A stretch of DNA of 64,000 nucleotides, taken from the NCBI RefSeq assembly GCF_018130165.1, contig NZ_JAFCLZ010000008.1:62001-126000 (forward strand), read 5' to 3'. The DNA comes from Bradyrhizobium sp. JYMT SZCCT0180 (GTDB taxonomy: Bacteria > Pseudomonadota > Alphaproteobacteria > Rhizobiales > Xanthobacteraceae). Each line of letters starts with the position of its first letter. Within the stretch, counting starts at the first letter, position 1. Below the pieces are notes generated by a model. That model had not been told where the DNA came from, did no database searches, and worked only from the letters and a program-made list of their open reading frames with translations. Both the position numbers and the translations under genes were made by a program. Below are positions 1 to 8,827 of this stretch, piece by piece.

Positions 1-308
1 CGCATGCCTGATACGCGCGAGATCAGGGTAAGGTGGACGAAGTAACCGAACACGGCGAGCACCGGGCCGGCCAGCAGGATCGCGACAAACGGCCCGAAGG
101 TGTTGCCGAATGTCGCCTGCACGCCGAACGCGGTGAAGAAATAGAACGCGGCATACATGCCGAGCATCATGAAATCGCCCTGGGCGAAGTTGATCACGCG
201 CATGACGCCGAAGATCAGCCCGAGCCCGACGCACATCAAGCCGTACACCGCACCGATCAAGAGCCCGGCGGACAACGCTTGCAGGAAGCCTTCCAGTGCC
301 TGGGTCAC
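1..308 (-). CDS. livH: Branched-chain-type ABC transporter permease LivH, N-terminal part
   Basis: Inner-membrane permease of the HAAT (Liv) ABC family; it forms half of the channel for amino acids or carboxylates. Only the first ~102 residues are in the window and the gene runs off the left edge. The reverse strand reads from a GTG at 308 (VTQALEGFLQAL...) with GAGG about 7 bases upstream. It shows the family hallmark GLIFGVMRVINFAQGDFMML near residues 31-50 followed by hydrophobic helices. No ATG fits, so the GTG start is chosen. Its substrate cannot be told from this fragment. Similarity to the two other LivH proteins in the window is clear by eye (VMRVINF/RIVNLSHG-type motif). Confidence 0.85.
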   Translation of the reverse strand, partial: MTQALEGFLQALSAGLLIGAVYGLMCVGLGLIFGVMRVINFAQGDFMMLGMYAAFYFFTAFGVQATFGNTFGPFVAILLAGPVLAVFGYFVHLTLISRVSGM

Positions 309-423
309 TGCGAACCTCGCGCGGGGAGGGAGGATTCGTGTTTGGTGCCGGCCATCGCTGTGGCTGTTTTCGCCATTCCCGGTTTGAACATTGTGTCCCC
401 CATTTTCCGTATTTCGTTATCGA

Positions 424-1821
424 TCATGATGCTGGCCGCAGCCGTTGCTCTATCGGTTCAAGCCTGCACCGGGCGGCGATGAGGCGGCTGTCCGGAAGCG
501 ATGTGCAATTGTCCACCAGCTCTTCGAGATGCAGGGCGGGCTTGTCGCCGATGACGTCGGAAGCAGCACGCCGAAAGCGGCTGCGGATTTCGTCCGGTGT
601 GGCCGCGATCACGTTGTCGAGGCGGTGTTGGATAGTCTTTGCATTGCGCAGGCCAACAAGGACCTCGGCGCCCTGGTTGGCGGGGAATGCGGCGGTGAGA
701 TCAGGCGCGCTTTGCAGTTCGGTCCGCTCGATCAGGCGCAGTATCCTGGGATCGTCGATATCAGCGTAGTTTTCTTCTTCGAGCGCACCGCGCGCCAGCA
801 CGGCGGCGACGCTGAAGGGAATGCTCATCTTGGCCTGCAGCGCGTTGTGAAAGGGCCCTTTCGAATCGCAGCCGGGGTAACGGGCCGCGGCTTCCGGGAC
901 GCGAATGGCAACGGTCGCGATGTCGTCCGATGATCGGAGTTGGCGCGCGGCGCGCAGGGCCGCCTGCGCTGCGGTTTGCGCGAAATTGCAGGCGGGAGCC
1001 GGCTTGTTGTAGACGGCCATGATTTCCGGCTCGGCGCCGGTGAACAAACGGATATCGTCGGGGGCGGGCCGGCGGCCGAAGGCGGCGAACAATCCGGCTT
1101 CGCCCTCAAGGATCGTTTCCGAAGCGAGGGCACCGGCTTCGGCCAATTCGATCGCCGCAATTGCGTTACGCGCCGCAAAACCGGGATGGAAGTACATCTC
1201 CGAGCCGCCCGCGCGCGGCCATTCGTTCAGGCCGGACGACGTGTTGGCGGCAATGGCAATGGCGCTGGTTGCGGTATCTTCGGCAAGGCCAAGGGCATAG
1301 CTTCCCGCTAGCGCCGCGCCGAGTGGCGTCACAAGACCGGTCGGCCGGTAGAGGCGGGCCAGATCGGCGGTAAAGAGCGCGCGGCCGATCTGAGCGCCGG
1401 CCTCATAACCGATGATCGCGGCGCCAAGGAAGGTCGCGCCGGATATCGGCGTTCGTTCCGACAAGGCGAGCAGGATCGGCCAGATCACCACGCCATGGTG
1501 GCAGATGCTGGCGGCGTGCATGTCTTCGCGCACCAGGCCGTGGCCCATGGTGGCGTTGGCGAAGGCCGCGTCGCCCGGCGAGGCGCGAGTGTGGGTGCCG
1601 ATGACGGTTGCGCCGTCCTTGACCTCGCGCGCGATGCCGGTCGCCTGGCGGCTCCACGGGTGATTGCGTGCCTCGAAGGCGCAGGAGAGAAAATCGAGGA
1701 GGCAGATTTTGGCCTTGGCTATGACTTCGGCGTCGAAACGGACGGGGTCGACGGCAAGCGCGGCGCGCGTCAGCGCTCGCGCCAACGAAACCTCGCCTGG
1801 TCCGGTCGATCCGATCGTCAT
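424..1821 (-). CDS. MmgE/PrpD family protein
   Basis: Member of the MmgE/PrpD family, which includes 2-methylcitrate dehydratase, cis-aconitate decarboxylase and many uncharacterised hydro-lyases/isomerases; soluble. The 465 aa length is typical. The N-terminal helical domain carries the conserved DFLSCAFEARNHPWS segment (about residues 44-58) and GHGLVREDMHAA (about 93-104), which matches the family's active-site GH..D/E region. The ATG start has GAGGGG 10 bases upstream. It lies 27 bp downstream of the hydroxyisobutyrate-dehydrogenase-like gene on the same strand, so they are probably cotranscribed. A second, diverged family member is at 2926-4269. The exact substrate is unknown. Confidence 0.85.
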   Translation of the reverse strand: MTIGSTGPGEVSLARALTRAALAVDPVRFDAEVIAKAKICLLDFLSCAFEARNHPWSRQATGIAREVKDGATVIGTHTRASPGDAAFANATMGHGLVREDMHAASICHHGVVIWPILLALSERTPISGATFLGAAIIGYEAGAQIGRALFTADLARLYRPTGLVTPLGAALAGSYALGLAEDTATSAIAIAANTSSGLNEWPRAGGSEMYFHPGFAARNAIAAIELAEAGALASETILEGEAGLFAAFGRRPAPDDIRLFTGAEPEIMAVYNKPAPACNFAQTAAQAALRAARQLRSSDDIATVAIRVPEAAARYPGCDSKGPFHNALQAKMSIPFSVAAVLARGALEEENYADIDDPRILRLIERTELQSAPDLTAAFPANQGAEVLVGLRNAKTIQHRLDNVIAATPDEIRSRFRRAASDVIGDKPALHLEELVDNCTSLPDSRLIAARCRLEPIEQRLRPAS

Positions 1822-1848
1822 GGCAATCGCCCCTCGCGCGCCGGCCGT

Positions 1849-2742
1849 CTAGCCGCGCATTTCGACGCCGGCCCATTCCTCAAGCACTTTCGCGATCGAG
1901 GTGAAGTCAGATGATGCGCCGTACTTGGCATTGGTAATCGCGAGCATCTGCCTGACCACCGAACCGCAGACCATCGGAACACCCATGGCTTCGGCTTCAT
2001 CGACGCACAGCCGCACGTCCTTGTAGGAGAGGCCGGTGGTGAATCCGAAATCGAAGGTGCCGGGAAGTACGGCGCGGGGAAACTTGTCCTCGGAGGCGCT
2101 GTTGCGCCCGCTGCTGGCGTTGATGATGTCGATCAGCACCTTGGCATTGACGCCGCCCTTGACGCCCATCGCCACTGCTTCGGAGGTGATCACCAGAGCC
2201 GCGGCCGCCATCAGATTGTTGGCGAGTTTCGCGGTCTGCGCGGTGCCCGGCTTGTCGCCGGTGTAAAACAGCTTTCCGAAATGTTTCAGGATCGGCTCAA
2301 CCCGGTCATAGGTCGCCTTCGGGCAGGACACCATCACCGCGAGCGTGCCGTTCACCGCGCCCTTGATGCCGCCGCTGACAGGCGCATCGACCAGGGTCAG
2401 GTTCCGCGGCTCTAATCCCTTCGCGATCAACTTGGCTGCGCCGGGCCCGGTGGTGGACAGGTCGATCAGCACCGTGGCGCGGTTTCCGGCAACGATTCCA
2501 TCGGGCCCCAGCGCAACCGCTTTGACGATGTCGGGGGTCGGCAGACTGCACAGCACGATATCGGCGCTCGATGCGACTTCGGCAGGCGATTTCGCAAGCC
2601 GCGCGCCGCGCGCAACCAACGCCTTGGTCGCCTCGCTCTGCGAATCGTAAATGCACAGCGAGTAGCCGGCGTCGAGCAGGCGCCCGGCCATCGGTCCGCC
2701 CATGCGGCCCGTTCCGACAAACCCGATTGTTTCCGCTGCCAT
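1849..2742 (-). CDS. NAD(P)-dependent 3-hydroxyisobutyrate dehydrogenase-like oxidoreductase
   Basis: Beta-hydroxyacid dehydrogenase of the 3-hydroxyisobutyrate/6-phosphogluconate dehydrogenase family, oxidising a beta-hydroxy acid with NAD(P)+. The 297 aa protein starts with the Rossmann motif GFVGTGRMGGPMA (residues 6-18). It has the substrate-binding signature DAPVSGGIKGA near residue 121 and the catalytic lysine context KLANNLM near residue 171. The reading frame continues 12 codons upstream, but the ATG at 2742 has AGGGAG 8 bases upstream and directly precedes the Rossmann fold, so it is chosen. It heads a two-gene unit with the MmgE/PrpD gene and is divergent from the second MmgE/PrpD gene. 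Confidence 0.88.
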   Translation of the reverse strand: MAAETIGFVGTGRMGGPMAGRLLDAGYSLCIYDSQSEATKALVARGARLAKSPAEVASSADIVLCSLPTPDIVKAVALGPDGIVAGNRATVLIDLSTTGPGAAKLIAKGLEPRNLTLVDAPVSGGIKGAVNGTLAVMVSCPKATYDRVEPILKHFGKLFYTGDKPGTAQTAKLANNLMAAAALVITSEAVAMGVKGGVNAKVLIDIINASSGRNSASEDKFPRAVLPGTFDFGFTTGLSYKDVRLCVDEAEAMGVPMVCGSVVRQMLAITNAKYGASSDFTSIAKVLEEWAGVEMRG

Positions 2743-2830
2743 GGTTCGCTCCCTGTCGCGCCGCAAGCTCGGGCGCATCCTTGATTCTTGCCGCGCCAGG
2801 GTTCCCCGGTCGCGTTTCGTCGAATTTCCA

Positions 2831-2845
2831 GATTGTCAGTCAATC
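2831..2845. promoter_or_regulatory. Small inverted repeat in divergent promoter region
   Basis: GATTG-TCAGT-CAATC is a perfect 5-bp inverted repeat with a 5-bp centre. It lies between the divergent hydroxyisobutyrate-dehydrogenase-like and MmgE/PrpD genes. A TTGTCA followed 16 bases later by TAAGAT overlaps it on the plus strand and could be a promoter. It could be an operator; no regulator can be assigned from sequence. Confidence 0.3.
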
Positions 2846-2925
2846 TGTCAAGCATAAGATTCTTGTCGACAGGCGATGTCGCGCCGGAATAGGGTCGGAA
2901 AAACAAGGACCGAGGAATTTGCTCA

Positions 2926-4269
2926 GTGCGGCAAGATGAAGCGCAAGGCGCCGGCACGACATTCGCCGATTTCGTTGCCGGCACGGTGTGGGCGGATGTC
3001 GCCGCGCAAAGTCACGAAGCGAAACGCTCGATCCTGAACTTCTTCGCGACCGCGCTGGGGTCGGCGAATGACCCGGCCGTCACCGCCGCGTTGCGCACGT
3101 TGTCGCCGTTCAGCGGCGCTGCGACATCCGCGGTCATCGGTCGTCCGGAACGGCTCGATGCGCTGGCTGCCTCGTTCGTCAACGCGATTTCGGCCAATCT
3201 GCTCGATTTTGACGATACCCATCTGGACACCATCATTCATCCGGCGGCACCCGTGGCAGCGCCGGTGCTGGCATCGGCGCAGGCGCGGGGATATTCGGGG
3301 CGGGCCGTTCTCACGGCATTCATCCTCGGCGTGGAGGTCGAATGCCGCATCGGCAACGCGGTGTCTCCCGGCCATTATGCGCGCGGCTGGCACATCACCT
3401 CGACTTGCGGGGTGTTCGGCGCGGCCGCGGCCTGCGCGAAGCTGCTGGGGCTTCCGGCGGACCAGATTTCAAATGCGATCGGAATTGCCGCCAGCCAATC
3501 GGCCGGGATCATCGAGAATCTCCCGAGCGCCGCCAAGAATGTCAGCGTCGGCAACGCGGCGCGCAACGGCCTGTTCGCAGCACTGCTTGCGGCCGAAGGC
3601 TATTCTGCTTCGCCGCGCGCCATTGAGGGACCGCTCGGTTGGGCCCGCGCGATGGGCAACGAACCGGACATTGGGCGATTGACGGGCGGCCTCGGCAAGA
3701 GCTGGGAAATCGCGAAGAACACCTACAAGCCCTATCCGGCGGGCATCGTGTTTCATGCCGTGATCGACGCCTGCTTCACCTTGCGGACGAAGCTGGGCGG
3801 ACGAATCGATGATATCGCCTCCATTACGGTGCAGGGCTCGGCGCTCCTGCTCGCGCGCGGCGACCGGCCGGTTCGCAACGAACGCGATGCACGGGTCAGC
3901 ATTCATCATTGTGCCGCCTGTGCGCTGCTGCTGGGGATGGCCGGCGTCACCGAGTTCACGGACGCGACCGTATTTCGCCCTGATATCGTGTCGCTGCGTC
4001 AGAAGGTGAAGGCTGAGCTCGACGCCTCGCTTCCGGATGGTGCTGGGCGTGTCATTGTCCGGCTGATGTCGGGAGAGACGCTCAGCGAGATCGTGATGGA
4101 AGCGAAAGGCAGTCTAGCCGACCCGTTATCGGATCGCGATATCGAAGCGAAACTGCGCGATTGTGCACGGCTGGGCAGGACTGATTGGGATATAGATCGC
4201 GTCATCGATGGTGTCTGGCGTCTCGACGAGCTTGCGGACGTCTCAAGCCTGATGAGGGCACACGGCTGA
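2926..4269 (+). CDS. MmgE/PrpD family protein
   Basis: Second MmgE/PrpD hydro-lyase/isomerase family member in the window, 447 aa, the normal family length. It shows the conserved LLDFDDTHLDTIIHPAAP segment (about residues 91-108), the GH/D active-site region, and GWHITSTCGVFGAAAA (about 146-161). The start is GTG with GAGGA about 10 bases upstream; no better ATG lies nearby. It is followed 50 bp later by a carboxymuconolactone-decarboxylase-like gene in the same direction, so they may be one unit. It diverges from the member at 424-1821, which suggests a different substrate. The reaction is not known. Confidence 0.87.
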   Translation: MRQDEAQGAGTTFADFVAGTVWADVAAQSHEAKRSILNFFATALGSANDPAVTAALRTLSPFSGAATSAVIGRPERLDALAASFVNAISANLLDFDDTHLDTIIHPAAPVAAPVLASAQARGYSGRAVLTAFILGVEVECRIGNAVSPGHYARGWHITSTCGVFGAAAACAKLLGLPADQISNAIGIAASQSAGIIENLPSAAKNVSVGNAARNGLFAALLAAEGYSASPRAIEGPLGWARAMGNEPDIGRLTGGLGKSWEIAKNTYKPYPAGIVFHAVIDACFTLRTKLGGRIDDIASITVQGSALLLARGDRPVRNERDARVSIHHCAACALLLGMAGVTEFTDATVFRPDIVSLRQKVKAELDASLPDGAGRVIVRLMSGETLSEIVMEAKGSLADPLSDRDIEAKLRDCARLGRTDWDIDRVIDGVWRLDELADVSSLMRAHG

Positions 4270-4319
4270 GCCGCGCCGCCCTGAAAAATAGCTCTCAAAC
4301 AAGATGGAAGGAACCAGTA

Positions 4320-4709
4320 ATGACTGAGTTGTTCGACAAGGGCCTGAAGGTTCGCAAGGAAGTACTGGGCGAGGATTACGTCAATAAATCCATCGCAGGC
4401 GCCGACGAATTCACCCGGACGATGGCGGAATGGTCGACCGAATTTTGCTGGGGTGCATTGTGGACGCGACCGGGTCTGGACCGCCGCACCCGCAGCATCG
4501 TCAACCTGGCCATGCTCGGTGCGCTAGGCCGTCCCCACGAACTGAAGCTGCACGTAAAAGGGGCTCTCGTGAATGGGTTGACCAAGGACGAGATCAAGGA
4601 GATCCTGCTTCAGGTCGCCGTCTATTGCGGCATCCCTTCGGGAATCGATGCCTTCCGAAACGCGCGGGAGGCCTTCAAGGAAGTGGAAGAGCAAGAGCAA
4701 GAGCAATGA
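4320..4709 (+). CDS. Carboxymuconolactone decarboxylase family protein (PcaC-like)
   Basis: Small helical protein of the CMD/AhpD fold. The best-known relatives decarboxylate gamma-carboxymuconolactone in the protocatechuate branch of the beta-ketoadipate pathway. The 129 aa length matches PcaC. Residues ~78-110 read ELKLHVKGALVNGLTKDEIK then LLQVAVYCGIPSG, very close to the PcaC consensus. The ATG at 4320 follows GGAAGGAA; the frame is open for 45 codons further upstream, but that part overlaps the MmgE/PrpD gene and does not resemble the family. No other protocatechuate genes are nearby, so a different lactone or beta-keto acid substrate is possible. Confidence 0.82.
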   Translation: MTELFDKGLKVRKEVLGEDYVNKSIAGADEFTRTMAEWSTEFCWGALWTRPGLDRRTRSIVNLAMLGALGRPHELKLHVKGALVNGLTKDEIKEILLQVAVYCGIPSGIDAFRNAREAFKEVEEQEQEQ

Positions 4710-4757
4710 GGCGGTCGTCGGGGCGGCTTCATCTCCAATCATAACGGGCAAGAGATC

Positions 4758-4790
4758 ATGTCGCGGTTTGTCGTTCAGGTGCCGCGACAT
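4758..4790. terminator. Stem-loop between convergent genes
   Basis: ATGTCGCGG at 4758-4766 is perfectly complementary to CCGCGACAT at 4782-4790, with a 15-base loop. It sits between the convergent PcaC-like and oxidoreductase genes, where a bidirectional terminator would be expected. There is no clear U-tract, so an intrinsic terminator is not certain. Confidence 0.45.
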
Positions 4791-4862
4791 TCTCAGCTCC
4801 CAGCGAGTATGATTTCGTCGGGCCCGGGATGCTGGACATAGCCCAACCTTGCCCTGATGGAC

Positions 4863-5873
4863 TCAGCGAATCCTGATCAGCCGCTTGCCGGTATTCTCGC
4901 CGCGATAAAGACCGGCGATCGCTCCCGGCGCGTGTTCGATGCCTTCGAGCACGTCTTCGGAATAGCGCAGTCGTCCATCGCGGATCCACTGGGCCAGACG
5001 GGTGACGGCCTCTTCGAACCGGGGCGCGTAGTCGAAGATGACGAAACCCTGCATGCGGGCGCGTTTGACCAGCAAATGACGCTCGGCGCGTGGACCGTTG
5101 GGCCAGGGGTTCCAGCTCGAGACCGAAGCGGTTCCGCAAATCACCACGCGCGCGCCGACGGCGAGATGGCGAAGCACGATGTCGCTGATCGCGCCACCGG
5201 TGTTGTCGAAATAGAGGTCGACCCCTCTTGGGCAGGCCGTGGCAAGCGCGGTCTCCAGACTGTCGCTCTTGTAATCGATCGCCACGTCGTAGCCGAACAG
5301 TTCACGACACTGCGCGACCTTGGCCGGCCCACCGGCAATCCCGACCGTCCGGGAACCCGACAGTTTTGCGATCTGGCCGACCGCCGACCCCACCGCGCCG
5401 GCCGCGGTCGACACCACAACGGTATCGCCAGGGCGCGGCTGGCCGACGTCAAGCAGTCCGAAATACGCAGTGATGCCGTTGAGACCGGTAACGCCGAGCG
5501 AGAGCGAAAGCGGCAGTCCGTCTTCCCCGATTTTTCGTGTGACGGCGGCAGGTCCGACGACGGCGAACTCCTGCCATCCGAACATGCCCATCACCTTGTC
5601 GCCCGGCTTGAAGTCGGGATGCGCCGATTGCAGCACCTCGCCGGCGGCGAATGAGCGCATCACTTCGCCGATGCGTACCGGCTCCGAGTAATTGGCGACA
5701 TTGCTGACCCAGCCGCGCATGGCGGGTTCGACCGACAGATAAAGATTCTGCACCAGGATTTGTCCGTCCCGCAGATCGGGAACGTCGGACTCGATGATTT
5801 CGAAATGATCGGCCTGGGGAATATCGGCCGGCCGGGATTTCAGGATGACCTGACGATTGCGATTGTTCTTCAT
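4863..5873 (-). CDS. NADP-dependent MDR oxidoreductase (prostaglandin/curcumin reductase-like)
   Basis: Zinc-independent medium-chain reductase of the leukotriene-B4 dehydrogenase/curcumin reductase group, which reduces alpha,beta-unsaturated carbonyls with NADPH. The 336 aa protein has the N-terminal LSVEPAMRGW motif (about residues 47-56), typical of this group, and a nucleotide-binding VVVSTAAGAVGSAVGQIAK near residue 147. The open frame extends 64 codons further upstream, but the ATG at 5873 with AGGAA 12 bases upstream gives the normal N-terminus. The divergent neighbour is a Bug-type binding protein, and operator-like site A lies between them, about 90 bp from this start. Confidence 0.85.
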   Translation of the reverse strand: MKNNRNRQVILKSRPADIPQADHFEIIESDVPDLRDGQILVQNLYLSVEPAMRGWVSNVANYSEPVRIGEVMRSFAAGEVLQSAHPDFKPGDKVMGMFGWQEFAVVGPAAVTRKIGEDGLPLSLSLGVTGLNGITAYFGLLDVGQPRPGDTVVVSTAAGAVGSAVGQIAKLSGSRTVGIAGGPAKVAQCRELFGYDVAIDYKSDSLETALATACPRGVDLYFDNTGGAISDIVLRHLAVGARVVICGTASVSSWNPWPNGPRAERHLLVKRARMQGFVIFDYAPRFEEAVTRLAQWIRDGRLRYSEDVLEGIEHAPGAIAGLYRGENTGKRLIRIR

Positions 5874-5960
5874 GGCCAACGGTTCCTGTTGGGAGGGTGT
5901 GCGGTGCGCGAACGCGACGAGCTGATTGGTCCGCCGATCCGCTTGCATTAGCCCGCAAAG

Positions 5961-5980
5961 ATAGTACGTATGTGTACTAT
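5961..5980. promoter_or_regulatory. Operator-like site A (MarR-regulon candidate)
   Basis: ATAGTACGTATGTGTACTAT is a perfect 7-bp inverted repeat (ATAGTAC/GTACTAT) around a 6-bp centre. It lies between the divergent reductase and Bug-type binding protein genes. It is the most symmetrical of eleven related elements in this window (core TAC-N6-GTA). Confidence 0.7.
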
Positions 5981-6054
5981 ATCGGACAAGGCCCATATGT
6001 CGAGGTCGATCCGGAAGACGATGCCGCCCAAACGCCAACAGGGGAGAGATCAGC

Positions 6055-7026
6055 TTGAGGGCCAATTTAGCGCGGGCTATCGCTGCCGTCGTACTTCTCT
6101 TGGCCGCCTGTTTCCCGGCGGTTGCTGCGGAACCTTATCCCTCGCAGCGTATCACCCTGATCGTTCCGTTCCCGCCCGGCAGCGCGACCGACAGCGTAAC
6201 GCGGCATCTGGCCGAAAGTATTCGTGCAACGACAAACGCGACTGTTGTCGTCGAGAACAAGCCCGGCGCGGACGGCAATCTTGCCGCGCTCGCGGTCCTG
6301 AAAGCGGAGCCCGACGGCTATACGGCATTTGTGACGACGAATTCGACGCAGGCGGCGAACATCAGCCTGTTCCATTCATTGCCTTACGATCCCAAAGCCG
6401 ACTTCGCGCCGGTCGCTGGCATCATGACGATACCGATGATGCTGACGGTAAAGGCTGATTTTCCGGCCAGGACCGTTACCGAATTCGTCGCGCTGGCGAA
6501 GAAGCGCGAGAAACCCTTGTCCTTTGGCAGCGGCAATACATCGAGCAGGGGCGCGGCCGAGCTATTCAGATATCGTCAGGCCATCGAAATGCAGCACGTG
6601 CCGTATCGCGGCATGCCGCAAGCCTTGACGGACGTGATGGGCGGGCAGATCGATTGTGTCTTCGCTGATCCCGCGAGCGCGCAAGGGCTGGTACAGGACG
6701 GCAAACTGCGGGCGCTGGCCGTGACCAGTGCGAAGCGGCTCGAGACGATGCCGGAGCTACCCACCATCGCGGAAAGCGGATTGCCGGGTTACGAATTGAC
6801 GGCCTGGGTTGGCGTCTTCGTCCGGGCAAAGACGCCAACCGAAATCATCGCAAGGCTCAACACTCTGGTCACCGGCTTCGTCAACAGCGCCGAGGCGAAA
6901 AAGTACCTGACCACGATCGGCGCGACGCCATTTCCCTCGACGCCGCAGGAGCTCGGAGCCTTTCAGGAAGCGGATACCAGGCGCTGGGCCGAGATCGTCG
7001 CGACCGCGAAGATCGAGAAGAAGTGA
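6055..7026 (+). CDS. Bug/TctC family tripartite tricarboxylate transporter binding protein
   Basis: Periplasmic solute-binding protein of the Bug family, which binds carboxylates for tripartite tricarboxylate transporters. It has 323 aa with a signal peptide (residues 1-25, hydrophobic core AAVVLLLAACFPAVAA), then the family opening YPSQRITLIVPFPPGSATD and the ENKPGADGN ligand-loop motif. It starts with TTG after GGGGAGAG; no ATG gives a proper signal peptide. There are no TctA/TctB membrane partners in the window, so it is an orphan, as is common for Bug proteins. Site A lies 75 bp upstream, placing it in the putative MarR regulon. Confidence 0.9.
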   Translation: MRANLARAIAAVVLLLAACFPAVAAEPYPSQRITLIVPFPPGSATDSVTRHLAESIRATTNATVVVENKPGADGNLAALAVLKAEPDGYTAFVTTNSTQAANISLFHSLPYDPKADFAPVAGIMTIPMMLTVKADFPARTVTEFVALAKKREKPLSFGSGNTSSRGAAELFRYRQAIEMQHVPYRGMPQALTDVMGGQIDCVFADPASAQGLVQDGKLRALAVTSAKRLETMPELPTIAESGLPGYELTAWVGVFVRAKTPTEIIARLNTLVTGFVNSAEAKKYLTTIGATPFPSTPQELGAFQEADTRRWAEIVATAKIEKK

Positions 7027-7130
7027 ACGGCACTCTGCTGTTCGTCGACGTGCGCAAATAGCGCTGCGGCGATGGCGAGTTCCGCTGAGTGTATGTGTCA
7101 GTGAAACGATGTGGTCTGGGAACAAAGAAA

Positions 7131-8033
7131 ATGGGAAATCTGTGTGCGGGACGTGTTGCGATCGTGACGGGTGCGGGCCGCGGCCTCGGGCGCGAATATG
7201 CGCTGATGCTGGCCGAGCAGGGGGCGAAGGTCGTCGTCAACGATCTCGGCGCCACCGCGGCCGGTGAGGGCGCCGACCTGACGCCGGCTCAGTCGGTTGT
7301 CGAAGCGATCAGGAACGCCGGTGGCGAGGCGATCGTGAACGGCAACGACGTCAGCGACTGGGGCGGCGCGAAGGCGCTGATCGACGAAGCGGTTGGGACA
7401 TTCGGACGGCTGGATGTCCTGATCAACAATGCCGGCATTCTGCGGGACCGCATGATGGTCAACATGACCGAGCAGGAATGGGACAGCGTCATCAAGGTGC
7501 ATTTAAAGGGGACGTTCGCGCCTTCGCATCATGCGGCGCAATATTGGCGGCAGGAGGCCAAGCGCGTCGGATCCCCGGTGAGCGCGCGCCTGATCAATAC
7601 GTCTTCGGCCTCCGGACTGTTCGGCAATGTCGGCCAAAGCAATTACGGGGCGGCCAAGGCCGGCATTGCCGCCTTCACCATCATCAGCGCGACCGAACTC
7701 CGGCAGTATGGTATAACCGTCAACGCCATTGCGCCGCGCGCGCAGACCCGGATGACGGAAGGGCTGAGGGAGCGTACCGAAGAAGAGATCAAGCGGCGCA
7801 ATCCGCGCTGGGTCGCGCCGATCGTCGTCTGGCTGGCCAGCGAGGAATCCCGCGACGTCACAGGCCGCGTGTTCGAAGCCGGTGACGGCATTCTCAAGGT
7901 TGCCGAGGGCTGGCACGCAGGTCCTGGAATAGAGCCGGTCGAGGATCCGAACGAGCTGGGTCCAAAGATTGCCGAGTTGATGAAGCAGGCCCGGCCCAAT
8001 GCCGACATTTGGGGGCGAAACGTCGTGTCATAG
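7131..8033 (+). CDS. SDR family oxidoreductase (MFE-2 dehydrogenase-like)
   Basis: Short-chain dehydrogenase resembling the (3R)-3-hydroxyacyl-CoA dehydrogenase part of multifunctional enzyme type 2. The 300 aa protein has the cofactor motif TGAGRGLG (residues 12-19), NNAG near residue 103, catalytic Ser in INTSSASG and SNYGAAKAG, which supplies the YxxxK pair. The ATG at 7131 is preferred over an upstream in-frame start because it directly precedes the cofactor fold; its ribosome binding site is weak (GGGAA). It probably oxidises a 3-hydroxyacyl-CoA in the pathway encoded around it. It follows the Bug gene by ~100 bp and may share its transcript. Confidence 0.85.
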   Translation: MGNLCAGRVAIVTGAGRGLGREYALMLAEQGAKVVVNDLGATAAGEGADLTPAQSVVEAIRNAGGEAIVNGNDVSDWGGAKALIDEAVGTFGRLDVLINNAGILRDRMMVNMTEQEWDSVIKVHLKGTFAPSHHAAQYWRQEAKRVGSPVSARLINTSSASGLFGNVGQSNYGAAKAGIAAFTIISATELRQYGITVNAIAPRAQTRMTEGLRERTEEEIKRRNPRWVAPIVVWLASEESRDVTGRVFEAGDGILKVAEGWHAGPGIEPVEDPNELGPKIAELMKQARPNADIWGRNVVS

Positions 8034-8083
8034 AGCACGCATCGCTAACGATCGATGCGGTGTGCTCAGCGAGGGATCAGCGG

Positions 8084-8602
8084 CTAGGCCGCCTTCCTGC
8101 TCTTTCGCGGCTTGCTCTTCTTGCGGACGTCTTCCTCGCTCTCATCCGGCAGGGCGCTTCCGTCGGACATCGCCAGCAGATTGTGCTTCATCGCCAGCAA
8201 TGCGTCCGAAGCCGCCTCCAATGCCTGCCTGTCAATCCCGTTGGTCAGCTGGGCATTGAACTTGTCGGTCTCCTTGCGAAGTTTTTCCAGGAAGCCGCGC
8301 GCCTGCTTGGTGACGAAGACGCGCTTGACGCGGCGGTCGACCGGGTCGGCCTGCCGAAGCACGAAGCCGGAAGACTCCAGACGATCGATCAGCGCTCCCA
8401 CGCCGACCTTGCCAACGTCGAGCTCATTGGCGAGCTGAGTCTGCGGCAGCCCGTCTTTGCGCGAGATGAAGGCAAGCACCCACCATTGCGACCGCGTGAT
8501 GCCGAGCGGCGCGAGGGCGCGATCGAACATCATCCGGCGTAGCCGGGAAACGTCGTGGATGAGGTAGCCTAGTCGGAGATCCCAGTCGGGCCGGTCGACC
8601 AT
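8084..8602 (-). CDS. MarR family transcriptional regulator
   Basis: Winged-helix MarR-family regulator, 172 aa. The DNA-binding core is visible: TRSQWWVLAFISRKDGLPQTQLANEL (residues ~37-62) carries the helix-turn-helix, and DPVDRRVKRVFVT (~86-98) is the typical DxRxRR wing. The C-terminus has an unusual charged tail ending KKSKPRKSRKAA. The ATG follows GAGGA. It is divergent from a 2,4-dienoyl/enoyl-CoA reductase-like SDR, and two operator-like elements (sites B and C) lie in the intervening 304 bp, suggesting autoregulation. BadR, a MarR-family regulator, controls cyclohexanecarboxylate genes in Rhodopseudomonas palustris; with BadH/BadI-like genes nearby, a BadR-like role responding to a CoA thioester is likely but unproven. 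Confidence 0.9.
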   Translation of the reverse strand: MVDRPDWDLRLGYLIHDVSRLRRMMFDRALAPLGITRSQWWVLAFISRKDGLPQTQLANELDVGKVGVGALIDRLESSGFVLRQADPVDRRVKRVFVTKQARGFLEKLRKETDKFNAQLTNGIDRQALEAASDALLAMKHNLLAMSDGSALPDESEEDVRKKSKPRKSRKAA

Positions 8603-8666
8603 TCGATTTTTTCCTCGTCAGAAGCTGATACCGATTGCGTGTCCATCACCGGCGATTCAACTGATA

Positions 8667-8684
8667 TCATACACAAGCGTATTT
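8667..8684. promoter_or_regulatory. Operator-like site B (upstream of MarR gene)
   Basis: TCATAC-ACAAGC-GTATTT keeps the ATAC-N6-GTAT core of the element family. It lies 65 bp upstream of the MarR start, a position suited to autorepression. Confidence 0.5.
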
Positions 8685-8718
8685 TAAAAGGAACGCGCCG
8701 CGGCGAACCCGTCCGCGG

Positions 8719-8750
8719 CGATTCCTGGCCGTGCGTATCCCCAGGAATCG
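8719..8750. repeat. Perfect 10-bp inverted repeat
   Basis: CGATTCCTGG at 8719-8728 is perfectly complementary to CCAGGAATCG at 8741-8750 with a 12-base loop. It lies between sites B and C. It could form a hairpin in the leader of either divergent transcript or be a second operator; neither has independent support. Confidence 0.5.
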
Positions 8751-8827
8751 GCTCTATTTGCGGGGAATTGAGCCGGATTGAGCTCCCGGGGACATCCTTC
8801 AGTCGGGACGATCGCGATTTACATATG

